From Synechococcus sp. WH 8109 (GTDB lineage: Bacteria; Cyanobacteriota; Cyanobacteriia; PCC-6307; Cyanobiaceae), in contig NZ_CP006882.1 in assembly GCF_000161795.2 (NCBI RefSeq), forward strand, positions 434,001 through 498,000: a DNA stretch of 64,000 nt, written 5' to 3'. The position numbers and the translations under genes are program-made. Below are positions 8,172 through 21,922 of the stretch, piece after piece (positions within the stretch are counted from its first letter, which is position 1; each line of letters starts with the position of its first letter). The notes under the pieces were generated by a model that had not been told where the DNA came from, did no database searches, and saw only the letters and a program-made list of their open reading frames with translations.

Positions 8172-9629
8172 TCAGTGACCCATCGATTCGTCGAGGTTGA
8201 GCATCAGCACGTCGTCTGGGTTGACGTGGAGAAAGTGGTGCATCAGCAGAAAACCAACGATGGTCCAGGTCTGATACGTGCGTGATTGCTGTCCAACCCA
8301 GGTTCCTGTGGGGCCATCGAAATATTCAGCCCACTGCTGACGGGGCAGTTGGTTGAGATGGCTCCAGTAGCACTCGTCCAACAGTGTTTTCATTTGCCCC
8401 ATCAGCAATACATCGGCCTGGGGATTCAGCCGTTCGTGCAGAAGGATGGACGCTCCAAAAAACCAGAGCAGGCTCGGCCAGTGGCCACCGTTGTGATAAC
8501 TCCAGGGCCAGTTCTTGGGGTCGGAGCCCGTTTTGTTCTCCCATTCCACGTCCTCCATGGGGGGATGACAGATGCGCATCGGCATCTGGGCCATGAGGTG
8601 GTCACGATTGTGCAGCACCAGTCGGAACAGGGCCCGTTGCTGTGGCGCGGTCAGCAACCCGAACAGCGATGCCAGGGAATTTCCTAAGGAGTAGAAGCGG
8701 AAATCCGGTCGTCCGGTCCGCATGTTCCCGATCATGTAACCGCCACGGTTCTCGAGCCAGTCCTGCAACCAGTCGGGTATGACCTGGGGTTGAACGTTGA
8801 ATTCGTTGTGGTGCTGGTTTGCGCCGTACTGCTCTGTAGGCCGTCGCCGAAGCACTTGCATCGTTTTGCTGGTCACCCAGTAGTGCTTCAGCAGGAACTG
8901 CCGCAAGTCATGGGTCCATTGCCGGCTCAGCCGTAACCGTTCCTCCAGAAGAACGCTGTTCTCGTGTCGTTGGCAGAGTTCCATTAGCCCAACGCAGCTG
9001 CGCAGTGCTGCGAAGAGCAGCACCTCCACTTCCAGTGGAGCGCCCCACACGTCCATGGGGCGATCGATCATGAATGCGCAGTCGGGAACGAACAGCACCG
9101 GTGTGCCTTCGAAGCTGGGGTGAAGAACGAGATCGAGCAGCAGTTGCAAACCGCGTTGCACTTCCGGACTGCGACCGAAGTCGATGTCCCCACTGCGTTT
9201 GACGTAGATCCAGCAGAGAATCGGCCACCAGAGGCTTGCATCCACTGAGGTGATGCGACCGATTGAGCGTTGGCCATAGTCCGCAACCAGTTCTCCGTCT
9301 TCCTCCACAAAGCTGGTGGGGAAGACACCGCGGGTTTGAACGTTGGTGCTTTGGAGCTGAAGGCTGACGCTCAAAAACTGCTTCACGATGGCGAAGCGGC
9401 CTTCCAGCATCAGGTAGATCATCACGGGAACGTTGTCCCGCAGGAAGATCTCGCCGTAGTTGAGGGCGTCGTCAGCGCGGCGATGTTCCATTGCGGCAAC
9501 GCTGCCGGCGAGTTCCCCCTGTACGCCAATCAGCGTGGCTTCGAAGTGTTCCCGTGCTTTTTGCAGCACCTGCTCTTCGTTTGAGTTGGGGCGGAAACGC
9601 TGGCTTTGTTCGGTGAAACGCGTTGGCAT
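8172..9629 (-). CDS. alkaline/neutral invertase-like glycoside hydrolase (GH100)
   Basis: 485-residue cytoplasmic enzyme expected to split sucrose into glucose and fructose. It matches the GH100 family over its length: LNYGEIFLRDNVPVMIYLML, VDASLWWPILCWIYVKRSGD, CAFMIDRPMDVWGAPLEVEVL, RPDFRFYSLGNSLASLFGL and WPWSYHNGGHWPSLLWFF. Marine picocyanobacteria use sucrose as an osmolyte and carbon store, so a role in sucrose turnover is likely. The ATG at 9629 was chosen because GGAGG lies eight bases upstream; a TTG at 9686 would add 19 residues without that support. Confidence 0.9.
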   Translation of the reverse strand: MPTRFTEQSQRFRPNSNEEQVLQKAREHFEATLIGVQGELAGSVAAMEHRRADDALNYGEIFLRDNVPVMIYLMLEGRFAIVKQFLSVSLQLQSTNVQTRGVFPTSFVEEDGELVADYGQRSIGRITSVDASLWWPILCWIYVKRSGDIDFGRSPEVQRGLQLLLDLVLHPSFEGTPVLFVPDCAFMIDRPMDVWGAPLEVEVLLFAALRSCVGLMELCQRHENSVLLEERLRLSRQWTHDLRQFLLKHYWVTSKTMQVLRRRPTEQYGANQHHNEFNVQPQVIPDWLQDWLENRGGYMIGNMRTGRPDFRFYSLGNSLASLFGLLTAPQQRALFRLVLHNRDHLMAQMPMRICHPPMEDVEWENKTGSDPKNWPWSYHNGGHWPSLLWFFGASILLHERLNPQADVLLMGQMKTLLDECYWSHLNQLPRQQWAEYFDGPTGTWVGQQSRTYQTWTIVGFLLMHHFLHVNPDDVLMLNLDESMGH

Positions 9630-10310
9630 CTCGGTGACCTCCAACTGAAACGTAGTTCTGGCAATGGGTTTCGCCAGTGGAAGCAACCCTTCAGATCTTC
9701 AGGGGGCTTGCCCATTGCGACAGCGGGGGATGTGGTGTTATGGTTTTGTCTTGCGCGGGAGCCGAGAGGCTGTTGCGCAAGCCGAAGCGCTTGAGGCGAA
9801 AGTCTTGATGTGTCTGAGGCGACTTACGAGACCAAGAGGGAGCGATCCCACGGTGTTGTAAGTTCTTCAAGCGGTCGCGAGAGGCCGCGCTGACCAACCA
9901 ACCGATCTCCTGAGAGGGAGTGAGGAAAAGTTTGGTCGCACCTGGACAATTGAAAAGTTTAGGAACTGACGCTTTCATCGCGTTTAGTTCTGAGCCGAAC
10001 CGAGAGGTGAGGTGAGGAGCTGAATGAAAGAGCGATGAAGGTGTGAGGTCCCGTCAAAAAATTTCGTTGCGCTGAAGCAATTCGCTGCAACGGGAGAGTT
10101 TTCACGAACTCTCTTGTTGTCGGTGTGCGAATTGTGGAGCAACAACCGGATCTGAGATCCCGGAAAGTCATTGACAGAGAAATCTAGAGATGCACTCTTA
10201 AGAACCCTTTTGTGTCAGCGAAAGGAGGCCTCAACTGTTGCCAGTTTTCACTGAGCGATGGGTGACGCAAATCATTTTGAGGAAGCGAAAGTTTCTAAGA
10301 GGAAATGATC
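9630..10310 (+). promoter_or_regulatory. rRNA operon promoter and leader region
   Basis: No coding gene is supported in these 680 bases. A candidate promoter is TTGCGA (9716-9721), 17-base spacer, TATGGT (9739-9744). A TTGACA at 10171-10176 lacks a good -10 element. The remainder is long untranslated leader with many short inverted segments, as expected for a processed rRNA precursor. The promoter is only a consensus match. Confidence 0.4.
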
Positions 10311-11797
<1,487 letters not shown>

Positions 11798-11981
11798 CAG
11801 GGAGACAACACAATGATTTTGATGCCTGAGTGTTTTTATTCTTAGGCCGAAATCCTGTCACCTTAGGTCGATCGGTACCTCAGCTTTGAAGTTAAGAATC
11901 AGCAGAAATGTTGATTGCTTAATGGAGATTTTCAGTTCCTAAACTTTGTCTAGGTCACACCCCAAAAGGGATGAGACTCCT

Positions 11982-12055
<74 letters not shown>

Positions 12056-12064
12056 TTCGGTGTT

Positions 12065-12137
12065 GGGGGTTTAGCTCAGTTGGTAGAGCGCCTGCTTTGC
12101 AAGCAGGATGTCAGGAGTTCGAGTCTCCTAACCTCCA
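12065..12137 (+). tRNA. tRNA-Ala(TGC)
   Basis: 73-nt tRNA nine bases after tRNA-Ile, the usual order in bacterial rRNA spacers. The acceptor is GGGGGTT/AACCTCC, the anticodon TGC sits in CCTGCTTTGCAAGCAGG, and the T-arm contains AGTTCGAGTCT. Confidence 0.97.
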
Positions 12138-12572
12138 CTGACCGAACTTGATTCCCATCTCCAATTCTTTTGGAGTTGAGCTCGATTGGAGTGTGATTTA
12201 GATGTGTCCGCTGGATGACCCCAGCTTCCTGTCATTCCAAGTTTTAGGTTAAAGCCTTGAATTTGGTTGATAAGATGCTGGGCTCGGATCAAATAATCAA
12301 GAAATTGATGATTTGATTTGAAGTTCTAGCAGAACCTTGACAACTGCATAGGTGAGTCTGGAAAAAACAAAGCATCTTACAGATGCATTGTTTTGAATCT
12401 GATCTTCTGAAAGGGAGATTGGATCTAGAACAATGAAAATTCTTTTGAGCAAGAGCCGAGACTCTTGAATGTTCTTTGATTCGTGTCGAGCGAATCAGAG
12501 TTTGATCTTGTTTTTAGCAATAAAAACTTGAGAATCTGCTTTCAACGGCGGTAAGCGTTCAGGAGGTTAATT
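12138..12572 (+). promoter_or_regulatory. 16S-23S spacer with antitermination-like elements
   Basis: This 435-base spacer holds no gene. It contains a strong hairpin at 12288-12317 (ATCAAATAATCAA with TTGATGATTTGAT, one mismatch). A boxB-like hairpin GTTCT-AGC-AGAAC (12323-12335) overlaps the boxA-like sequence GAACCTTGACAA (12332-12343). A further small hairpin, GCATCT/AGATGC, lies near 12372. BoxB/boxA pairs in rRNA spacers act in antitermination and processing. Confidence 0.6.
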
Positions 12573-15437
<2,865 letters not shown>

Positions 15438-15547
15438 ACATTTTGGTTCTTGCCTGAAGACTAATTTCTTTGTTTGATTCAGACGTGCAGCGTTAGCTGC
15501 AGATCCTATGCAGTTCTCAGGGTTCACCCCTTGAGAATGTTTATCTA

Positions 15548-15666
15548 TCCTGGTGTCCATGGCGGTGTGGTCCCACTCCGATCCATCCCGAACTCGGTTG
15601 TGAAACGCATCAGCGGCGACGATATTTGGGGGGTAGCCCCCTGAGAAAATAGCTCGATGCCAGGTA
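15548..15666 (+). rRNA. rrf: 5S ribosomal RNA
   Basis: About 119 bases, starting TCCTGGTGTCCATGGCGG and ending ATGCCAGGTA, with the conserved CCATCCCGAACTCGG. The terminal stem CCTGG/CCAGG closes the molecule. It follows 23S by about 110 bases. Confidence 0.95.
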
Positions 15667-15735
15667 AAACATTCTCTGAATAGGTTGATGATGTGCTGAT
15701 TGCTGAAGCAATCACCATCGCGCCACCCGCGAAGA

Positions 15736-15763
15736 AGCCACCTCATCATGAGGTGGCTTTTTT
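15736..15763 (+). terminator. terminator of the rRNA operon
   Basis: Near-perfect hairpin AGCCACCTCA...TGAGGTGGCT followed by six T residues, 70 bases after 5S rRNA and immediately before the convergent mtnC stop. Confidence 0.88.
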
Positions 15764-15768
15764 GTTGG

Positions 15769-16518
15769 CTATTGTTCTGCTGTTAGGTGAGCACTTACCT
15801 CGCGGAGTGATTGAACCACCGTGTGATCCCGTGGGTCACGGTCAGGGTTGCCGTCGCGAAGGCTGAAGAGAGAGTGCATCCCTGCCGAACGAGCGGAATC
15901 GCATTCAGCTCTGTTGTCACTCACAAACCAAATCTTGTTGGGCGAGCTGTGGAGCTGCTCAGCGATTGTTGTGTAGCTCTCCGTGGATTTTTTAGGGCCC
16001 GTATGGGTGTCAAACCAGTGGCTGAAAAGTTTTTCAAGGTCACCCGCAGGGCTGTGCCTGTAAAGCAGTTTTTGAGCTTGAATGCTGCCCGAAGAATAGA
16101 CGGATAACGTTAATCCTTGCTCGTGCCATTCACGCAGGCATTCAGAAGTTTCTGGAAACAGTTGAGATTTGAGCTCTCCGACGTTGTACCCGTTTTCCCA
16201 GATTCTTCCCTGTAGATCTTTGAGTGCTGTCGACTTTTTGTCGATGGCAATCAAGTGTTTGAGGTATTTAGTTAATCCGTCTATTTCCTCTATCTCTCCC
16301 TTCAAAACCTGCTGTTTCATCTGGTTGCTTTCGGGAGATTGGTCATCCAGCCATTCCCTCTTGGCCGCTTGGATTGGCTTGTTGTGAGGGCTCTTGTTCC
16401 AGTGTTGTTTGATGTAATTGCTTAGTTCGTGTTTGGCGAAGGGGAATAAAACTTCGCTGACAAAGCTCACTGGGCATGTCGTTCCTTCGATGTCCAGCAG
16501 AAGATGTTGTTGATTCAT
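15769..16518 (-). CDS. mtnC: acireductone synthase / enolase-phosphatase E1
   Basis: 249-residue HAD-superfamily enzyme of the methionine salvage pathway. It converts 2,3-diketo-5-methylthiopentyl-1-phosphate to the acireductone. Motif I is LLLDIEGTTCPVSFV (residues 6-20) with the aspartate-x-glutamate pattern typical of MtnC, motif II is LSVYSSGSIQAQK, and motif III/IV is IWFVSDNRAECDSARSAGM. It overlaps the mtnB stop by four bases, so the two are one operon. Confidence 0.93.
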   Translation of the reverse strand: MNQQHLLLDIEGTTCPVSFVSEVLFPFAKHELSNYIKQHWNKSPHNKPIQAAKREWLDDQSPESNQMKQQVLKGEIEEIDGLTKYLKHLIAIDKKSTALKDLQGRIWENGYNVGELKSQLFPETSECLREWHEQGLTLSVYSSGSIQAQKLLYRHSPAGDLEKLFSHWFDTHTGPKKSTESYTTIAEQLHSSPNKIWFVSDNRAECDSARSAGMHSLFSLRDGNPDRDPRDHTVVQSLREVSAHLTAEQ

Positions 16519-17135
16519 AATTGATCTCCAATCTGTATTTGTGTCAATCTCACCTTCAAGAGAAATTCCAGGATTTCCAGGTGTCGTTTGCTCGCATCCA
16601 GGTCAGCCCCCCACGCGTAAAGGCCGTGCCCGGCCACGAGAAATCCGCAGGGCGAGGTTTCCAAAAAGGGTGCGACGGCCTCGCCCAGCTCATGCATCGA
16701 CTGACTGTTGCTGATCACAGGGATGGTGATGCTGCTGGCGTGGGTGTTGATTCCGACTAGGCCTTTCAGCATTTCCCAGCCCTCCAAGGCAATCCCTCCT
16801 GTGTTTTCGTAATGGCGGGACAACACTGTTCCGGGGACGGAATGGGTGTGCAGTACAGCTCCTGCCTTTGTCGCTTCAATAATTCTTAGATGCAGCGCCG
16901 TTTCGGCACTGGCTTTTCCCTTGCCCGTTAAAACCTTTCCTTGCCCATCCACAACAATCAGCTGATCGCTAGGTACCTGCCCCTTGTCCATACCACTGGG
17001 TGCCATGAGTAACTGCAGGGGCTGATGCTGCAGCACCATGCTGAAGTTCCCTCCGGTGCCATCGCACCAGCCGCGTCGGTGGATGCCTTGCATCACCTCA
17101 GTCAATCGTTCGCGCTGTGTTTGGTTTGCGTTCAC
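16515..17135 (-). CDS. mtnB: methylthioribulose-1-phosphate dehydratase
   Basis: Class II aldolase-family zinc enzyme of methionine salvage, acting between MtnA and MtnC. The 206-residue product has GWCDGTGGNFSMVL, the zinc-binding VLHTHSVPGTVLS, and the later histidine in VAGHGLYAWGADLDASKRHLE. The GTG at 17135 was chosen, giving the usual family length; the frame stays open to 17186. mtnA starts on the opposite strand about 50 bases away, so the two promoters must lie in or near 17136-17185, or overlap the genes. Confidence 0.9.
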   Translation of the reverse strand: MNANQTQRERLTEVMQGIHRRGWCDGTGGNFSMVLQHQPLQLLMAPSGMDKGQVPSDQLIVVDGQGKVLTGKGKASAETALHLRIIEATKAGAVLHTHSVPGTVLSRHYENTGGIALEGWEMLKGLVGINTHASSITIPVISNSQSMHELGEAVAPFLETSPCGFLVAGHGLYAWGADLDASKRHLEILEFLLKVRLTQIQIGDQL

Positions 17136-17185
17136 GATCCGCTTATCCCTTCGTCTTCTATACAGGACACAGAGGCCCACGTGCA

Positions 17186-18199
17186 TTGACGCTTCCCCCC
17201 AGTTGCCGCTGGAGCGGTGATCACCTGGAGTTGCTGGACCAGCGACAACTTCCCGGTGCTTTGGTCTTCATGCAATTGCACCGATGGCAGGAGGTTGCTG
17301 AGGCGATTGCCTCCATGGCTGTGCGCGGTGCACCCGCGATAGGCATCGCGGCGGCCTGGGGGGTTGTTCTGGCTGCACGCTCCGGTGATGACCTCCCCAC
17401 TGCCATCCGAGGCCTGCGTGCATCACGGCCAACCGCCGTCAACCTTGGCTGGGCCCTCAATCGGATGCAGGCTGCCATTGGTTCCGCCGTTCCGGTTGAT
17501 GTTGAAGCGCTCGCAGGTGTGGCCGCTGCGCTTCAGCATGAGGATCGTTTCCTGACCCAGCGGCTGGTGGATCATGGCGTTTCCCTGTTGGCTCAGGGCA
17601 GCCGGGTCTTGCATCATTGCCACACGGGAGCGATCGCTACGGGAGGCGTTGGAACCGCCCTCGGGGTGATTGCAGCCGCCCATGACCGTGGTCTGCTTCG
17701 CCACGCTTGGCTGGATGAAACGCGTCCCCGCTTTCAAGGGGCTGCTCTCTCTGCCTGGGAATTGGGTTGTCTCGGGGTTCCCTGCACCGTGCTTGTTGAT
17801 GGAGCCAGTGGATTGCTGATGCGCCGGGGTGAGGTGGATGCCGTGATGGTGGGCTGTGATCGTGTTGCTGCCAATGGCGATTTTGCCAACAAGATCGGCA
17901 CTTACAACCTGGCACTCGTGGCTCGAGCCCATGGCATCCCCTTTTATGTCTGCGCCCCTGCCAGCAGCATTGATCGAGCGACGGCTGATGGGGATGCGAT
18001 CACCATTGAGCAACGCGATGCAGAGGAGATCACTCACGTAAGTGGAGTGGAAGTCGCGGCTCCTGGAGCCCAGGCCTGGAACCCTGCCTTCGACATCACT
18101 CCGGCTCATCTGGTGACGGGTTTCATCACCGAATTCGGCGTTCTTCGTCCTCCCTATCGGGAGGTTCTCTCTGCGCTTCCGCTGCCCAATCAGCTTTGA
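17186..18199 (+). CDS. mtnA: S-methyl-5-thioribose-1-phosphate isomerase
   Basis: 337-residue isomerase (eIF2B-related fold) opening the sugar ring of methylthioribose-1-phosphate. Diagnostic segments are HLELLDQRQLPGALVF near the N-terminus, VRGAPAIGIAAAWGVVLA, LHHCHTGAIATGGVGTALGV with the catalytic cysteine, and VMVGCDRVAANGDFANKIGTY with the catalytic aspartate. The TTG at 17186 gives the normal N-terminus and length; the frame remains open to a GTG at 17117 inside mtnB. The end overlaps convergent mutM by ten bases. Confidence 0.93.
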   Translation: MTLPPSCRWSGDHLELLDQRQLPGALVFMQLHRWQEVAEAIASMAVRGAPAIGIAAAWGVVLAARSGDDLPTAIRGLRASRPTAVNLGWALNRMQAAIGSAVPVDVEALAGVAAALQHEDRFLTQRLVDHGVSLLAQGSRVLHHCHTGAIATGGVGTALGVIAAAHDRGLLRHAWLDETRPRFQGAALSAWELGCLGVPCTVLVDGASGLLMRRGEVDAVMVGCDRVAANGDFANKIGTYNLALVARAHGIPFYVCAPASSIDRATADGDAITIEQRDAEEITHVSGVEVAAPGAQAWNPAFDITPAHLVTGFITEFGVLRPPYREVLSALPLPNQL

Positions 18200-19026
18200 C
18201 AGGTCGGGCACCAGTGGGTGCTTCGGCCCGACAGCTTCTCCCTTTGAATTGGCGTTCCACAGCTGCGGCAGGGGTCTCCTCCACGTCGGTAGACCCAGGC
18301 CTGGCCGCCGTAGTTGCCATTCACCCCCTCGAGATCGCGGAAATCACTGAAGGTGGTGCCACCGGCTCCAATGCTGATGGTCAGAACATTCACCAGGGCA
18401 TCCCGCAACCTCTCTAGTTGTTTGAGCTCCAGCTGCCCTGCGGGAGTGTAGGGCGCTATGCCAGATGCGAAAAGGGATTCATCTGCGTAGATGTTGCCTG
18501 CTCCAGCCACCAGGGCTTGATCCAACAGCGCTGTTTTGATCGGTCGGCTGCTGCCCTTGAGTTTCTGCTTCAGATAACTGGCGGAGAAGTCGGTGCTGAA
18601 GGGTTCAGGCCCGAGTCGCGTTAAACCTGTGATCACCTCTTCAATCGCCTGGCCTGGAGGCACCCACCACATTTCCCCGAAGCTGCGCACATCCACAAAG
18701 CGCAACTCCTGCTCTTTCGAGTTCCAGAGGCGAACACGGGTGTGTTTGCACGGTTCTGAGGGCTGCTCATGCCATTGGAATTGGCCGGTCATGCGCAGAT
18801 GAACACCCCAAACACCGCCTTCAGGCTCAAGGGCTGCCATCAGATATTTTCCTCTGCGCTGCCACTGACCCACTGTCATTCCGCAGAGGCCCGCAACAAA
18901 GGCCTCGGGACCTCCAGGGCTGGCAATGGCCCTTGATCTGCAGACTTCAACTTGGGCAATTTTGAAATCAACAAGACGGTCCGCCAGTCCCCGACGGACC
19001 GTCTCGACTTCAGGGAGTTCAGGCAA
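18190..19026 (-). CDS. mutM: formamidopyrimidine-DNA glycosylase
   Basis: 278-residue bifunctional glycosylase/AP lyase that removes 8-oxoguanine and formamidopyrimidines. It starts MPELPEVETVRRGL, where the N-terminal proline and the glutamates form the active site. It contains the helix-two-turn-helix around QALVAGAGNIYADESLF, with N and Y as expected. The C-terminal zinc finger has four cysteines (CRSCG and CPTCQ). It lies five bases downstream of psaE, which is on the same strand. Confidence 0.96.
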   Translation of the reverse strand: MPELPEVETVRRGLADRLVDFKIAQVEVCRSRAIASPGGPEAFVAGLCGMTVGQWQRRGKYLMAALEPEGGVWGVHLRMTGQFQWHEQPSEPCKHTRVRLWNSKEQELRFVDVRSFGEMWWVPPGQAIEEVITGLTRLGPEPFSTDFSASYLKQKLKGSSRPIKTALLDQALVAGAGNIYADESLFASGIAPYTPAGQLELKQLERLRDALVNVLTISIGAGGTTFSDFRDLEGVNGNYGGQAWVYRRGGDPCRSCGTPIQREKLSGRSTHWCPTCQS

Positions 19027-19031
19027 CGGCC

Positions 19032-19241
19032 TCAGGCCGGCTCGAGTTCCGCTTCAGCGAAATTGTTGGTGTTGATGCCACCGTCAACGCCTTGCAGGCC
19101 GCTGTAGTTGACCTTTTCGAAGCGAACGACAACGGGGTAGCGGATTCCCGAGGTGTCGATGGAGGCAACGGTGCCAACTTCGTTGAACCAGTAGGACTCA
19201 GGACGCTTGATGCGCACCTTGGCGCCGCGGGTGATCGCCAT
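19032..19241 (-). CDS. psaE: photosystem I reaction centre subunit IV
   Basis: 69-residue stromal-side PSI subunit with an SH3-like fold that helps ferredoxin docking and cyclic electron flow. The whole protein is typical: [34 protein letters not shown], then [10 protein letters not shown]. The start ATG at 19241 is only 41 bases from the divergent gene at 19283. Confidence 0.98.
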   Translation of the reverse strand: MAITRGAKVRIKRPESYWFNEVGTVASIDTSGIRYPVVVRFEKVNYSGLQGVDGGINTNNFAEAELEPA

Positions 19242-19282
19242 CGCTAGGCATAAGGAGATGCAATCGGAGCGTATCTCGTGGA

Positions 19283-20386
19283 ATGGATGGTGATGACCTC
19301 TGCGTCACAGAATGTCGTCCCTTCGTCGTCGGCGTCCCTTTGACCAGTTCCATCGCCCTAGATCCAGATCCGTCGCTGTTTCAGCTGGATTTGCCGGACC
19401 CGGAGCAGGACGACATCAGCACGATGGAATTTCTGGCTCGGCTGGAACAGGCCTGGGCCGTCTGCGACCGCTTTGATCTCCAGACCGAGATCTGGCGCGG
19501 TCGCATCCTCCGCGCTGTGCGGGATAAGGAAAAGCGAGGCGGTGAAGCCCGGGGCGCAGGATTTCTGCAGTGGCTGCGGGAGCGGGAAATCAGCAAGACC
19601 CGCGCCTACGGCTTGATTCAACTGGCGGAATCCGCCGACAGCATGCTCAGCGACGGCACCCTGGAAGAGAGCAGCGTCAATCAGTTCTCCAAGCGGGCCT
19701 TCATGGAAACCGCTCAGGCGGTTCCCGAAGTGCAGCTGATGATTTCCGAAGCCGCCAACGAGGGGCAGGAAATCACCCGCAAGCAGGTGCGCCGCCTCAC
19801 AGATGAATTCACGGCGGCCACCAGCCCTTTGCTGCCGGAGGAAATTCGTCAGCGCACTCAGGAGAACCTTCTGCCACCCCGTGCGGTGGCCCCTCTGGTG
19901 CGGGAATTGGCCAAGCTTCCTGAGCTGCAGCAGGAAGACCTGCGCAAGGTGCTCCGAGATGAGCCCGAACTCGATCGGATCAAGGACGTCACCAGCACAG
20001 CGCGCTGGATCACCAAGGCAACCGAGTCGGGTGTTGCCGTGCGGGCTTTCCAGCAGGGGGAACTGGACCTGGACCGCGCTATGCAGGAGGCCCAGCGCCT
20101 GGATGCCCTTGGTCTGCTGGCCGATGCGGTGGGCCAGGCCCAGGCCCTTGAGTCGGCTGTGCTGAAGCTGCATACCTCCTGGCGGCGCTTGGGGGGGCTT
20201 CAGGAGCGGCTCTGGGTTGAAAGCGGAAGCAGCACGCCCTATCTGCGCGATGTGCTGAATGCTCTGCAGACCCTCAGCGGCGCCACCTTGCGGGTGTCGT
20301 TGGGAGAGCTCGCGGGTGGCAAGCGGGTGCGGCTCCAGCTGGTGGAGGAGTCCCCCGATCAATTGGATCCGCCACCGCTGGCCTGA
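19283..20386 (+). CDS. conserved unknown protein, possible DNA-binding
   Basis: A 367-residue acidic, helix-rich protein without signal or membrane segments. Residues about 60-120 ([39 protein letters not shown], then LAESAD) resemble the helix-turn-helix of phage/plasmid-type DUF3102 or ParB-like proteins. Two long helical regions follow, with repeated Glu/Leu/Arg patterns. I cannot name a function. The start is uncertain: GTG/ATG-type at 19283, TTG at 19340 and ATG at 19424 are all in frame. It is divergent from psaE and upstream of recQ. Confidence 0.75.
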   Translation: MDGDDLCVTECRPFVVGVPLTSSIALDPDPSLFQLDLPDPEQDDISTMEFLARLEQAWAVCDRFDLQTEIWRGRILRAVRDKEKRGGEARGAGFLQWLREREISKTRAYGLIQLAESADSMLSDGTLEESSVNQFSKRAFMETAQAVPEVQLMISEAANEGQEITRKQVRRLTDEFTAATSPLLPEEIRQRTQENLLPPRAVAPLVRELAKLPELQQEDLRKVLRDEPELDRIKDVTSTARWITKATESGVAVRAFQQGELDLDRAMQEAQRLDALGLLADAVGQAQALESAVLKLHTSWRRLGGLQERLWVESGSSTPYLRDVLNALQTLSGATLRVSLGELAGGKRVRLQLVEESPDQLDPPPLA

Positions 20387-20431
20387 CACCAGATCTTGTG
20401 CTCGATAATGTGAAGCCTCCACATCTGGTGT
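20386..20431. repeat. inverted repeat at the recQ start
   Basis: Perfect 9-bp arms ACACCAGAT (20386-20394) and ATCTGGTGT (20423-20431) with a 28-base loop. It starts at the last base of the stop codon of the preceding gene and ends just before the recQ reading frame becomes conserved. It could be a transcript-stability or translation-control hairpin, or an operator. Confidence 0.55.
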
Positions 20432-20434
20432 GTT

Positions 20435-21916
20435 CTGGCTTCGCTCGAGCGTTCACTGCAGACCCACTTCGGCTGGGATGGCTTCCGCCCCGGGCAACGA
20501 CCTGTGGTGGATGCTGTGCTGGCTGGCAGGGACGCGCTGGCGGTGCTGCCCACCGGTGGAGGTAAGTCGCTCTGTTATCAGCTGCCGGCCCTGGTGCGCG
20601 AGGGCTTGGTGGTGGTGATCTCACCGTTGGTGGCGCTGATGGAGGACCAGGTGATGGCCCTGCAGCGACGGGGAATCGCTGCGGCCTGCCTGCATGCCGG
20701 ACTCGAGCAAGCTCGACGACAGCAGGCCCTGGAGCAGCTGCAGGACGCCACGCTGCGTCTTCTCTACATCGCGCCGGAACGACTTCAGGGTGAGCAGACC
20801 CGGCTGATGCTGGAAGGTCATGCCAGGGAGGGCCGACTGGTGGCCCTGGCGGTGGATGAAGCCCATTGCATCAGTGCCTGGGGGCATGACTTCCGCCCCG
20901 ATTACCGCCGCCTGGGTCAGATCCGCAGCCTCTGCCCGGGAGTGCCGATGCTGGCCCTCAGCGCGACGGCAGCCCCAAGGGTGCGGGCCGACATCATTCG
21001 CCTGCTAGATCTGCGTCGCCCGCTCGTGCAGGTGAGTTCGGCCCGCCGGGACAACCTGCACTACACGATGAAGCGGCGCCCCAGGGACCCCATGCTGCAA
21101 GTGTTGGAGGCACTGGAGATGTCTCGTGGTGCTGCGCTGATCTATGCCCGCACCCGTCGTTCGGTGGATCAGTGGGCGGAACGTCTCACTGATCAAGGGG
21201 TTGCCGCAACGCCGTATCACGCCGGTCTGGATCCGGAGACCCGCCAGCAGGCTCTGAAGCTGTTTCTTGGGCACGAGCGGCCCGTTCTGGTGGCGACGGT
21301 GGCCTTCGGCATGGGCGTTGACCGTGGCGATGTGGGCCTGGTGCTTCATCTAGATCTGCCCGCTACACCTGAGGGCTATCTGCAGGAATCGGGCCGCGCC
21401 GGCAGAGACGGCAAGCCGGCCCATTGCCAGGTGCTGTTTTCGCCGGGTGATCGCACCAGCCTAGGCTGGGCCATGCGGGCCTCGACCCGGGGCAGCAATT
21501 CCCTGGAGGACCGTCGCCGCCTAGACCTGGCACAGCAGCAGCTGCGTCGCATGGAGGCCGTCGCTGAGGGTGAAATGTGCCGTGAACAGGCGTTGCTGCT
21601 GGCTGTAGGCGAGTTGGTGGGTCCCTGTGGTCGCTGCGATCGCTGCGTGGAATCCCCCAAACGACGCGACTGGTCAGCTCAGGTGGAAACGCTCCTGGCC
21701 CATCTGGCCGAGCAGGACGGCACGGAGATGCGTCGCCTTGGAGAGCACCTGGCTCTGCATGAACCCGGACGCCACGACCGCTGGACCTGGTTGGCGCGTC
21801 GGCTCGTGCAAGAAGAGTTGATCCAGGAAAGCAACGACGGTGCTCAGAGGCTTTATCTCCGCGAAAGCGGCCGGAGATTCCTGGATTCCCCCTGGCCGCT
21901 CGATTACGCCGCCTGA
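20435..21916 (+). CDS. recQ: ATP-dependent DNA helicase RecQ
   Basis: Superfamily 2 helicase (3'-5') of recombination and fork repair. It shows motif 0 HFGWDGFRPGQRPVV, Walker A LPTGGGKSLCYQ, the DEAH-type box DEAHCISAWGHDFRP, SATA, and motif VI ESGRAGRDG. A cysteine-rich zinc-binding segment follows (CGRCDRC) and part of the winged-helix region. The start is odd. Between the frame opening (20414) and motif 0 there is no ATG, GTG or TTG. The first canonical start, GTG at 20504, lies inside the conserved motif. I place the start at CTG 20435 as the nearest plausible codon. About 490 residues. Confidence 0.9.
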   Translation: MASLERSLQTHFGWDGFRPGQRPVVDAVLAGRDALAVLPTGGGKSLCYQLPALVREGLVVVISPLVALMEDQVMALQRRGIAAACLHAGLEQARRQQALEQLQDATLRLLYIAPERLQGEQTRLMLEGHAREGRLVALAVDEAHCISAWGHDFRPDYRRLGQIRSLCPGVPMLALSATAAPRVRADIIRLLDLRRPLVQVSSARRDNLHYTMKRRPRDPMLQVLEALEMSRGAALIYARTRRSVDQWAERLTDQGVAATPYHAGLDPETRQQALKLFLGHERPVLVATVAFGMGVDRGDVGLVLHLDLPATPEGYLQESGRAGRDGKPAHCQVLFSPGDRTSLGWAMRASTRGSNSLEDRRRLDLAQQQLRRMEAVAEGEMCREQALLLAVGELVGPCGRCDRCVESPKRRDWSAQVETLLAHLAEQDGTEMRRLGEHLALHEPGRHDRWTWLARRLVQEELIQESNDGAQRLYLRESGRRFLDSPWPLDYAA

Positions 21917-21922
21917 TTCAGA

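Noticed and set aside
19358-20422. 354-codon minus-strand ORF
   Set aside because: Opposite a more protein-like + strand frame with a recognisable DNA-binding-like segment; the minus product has shadow composition.
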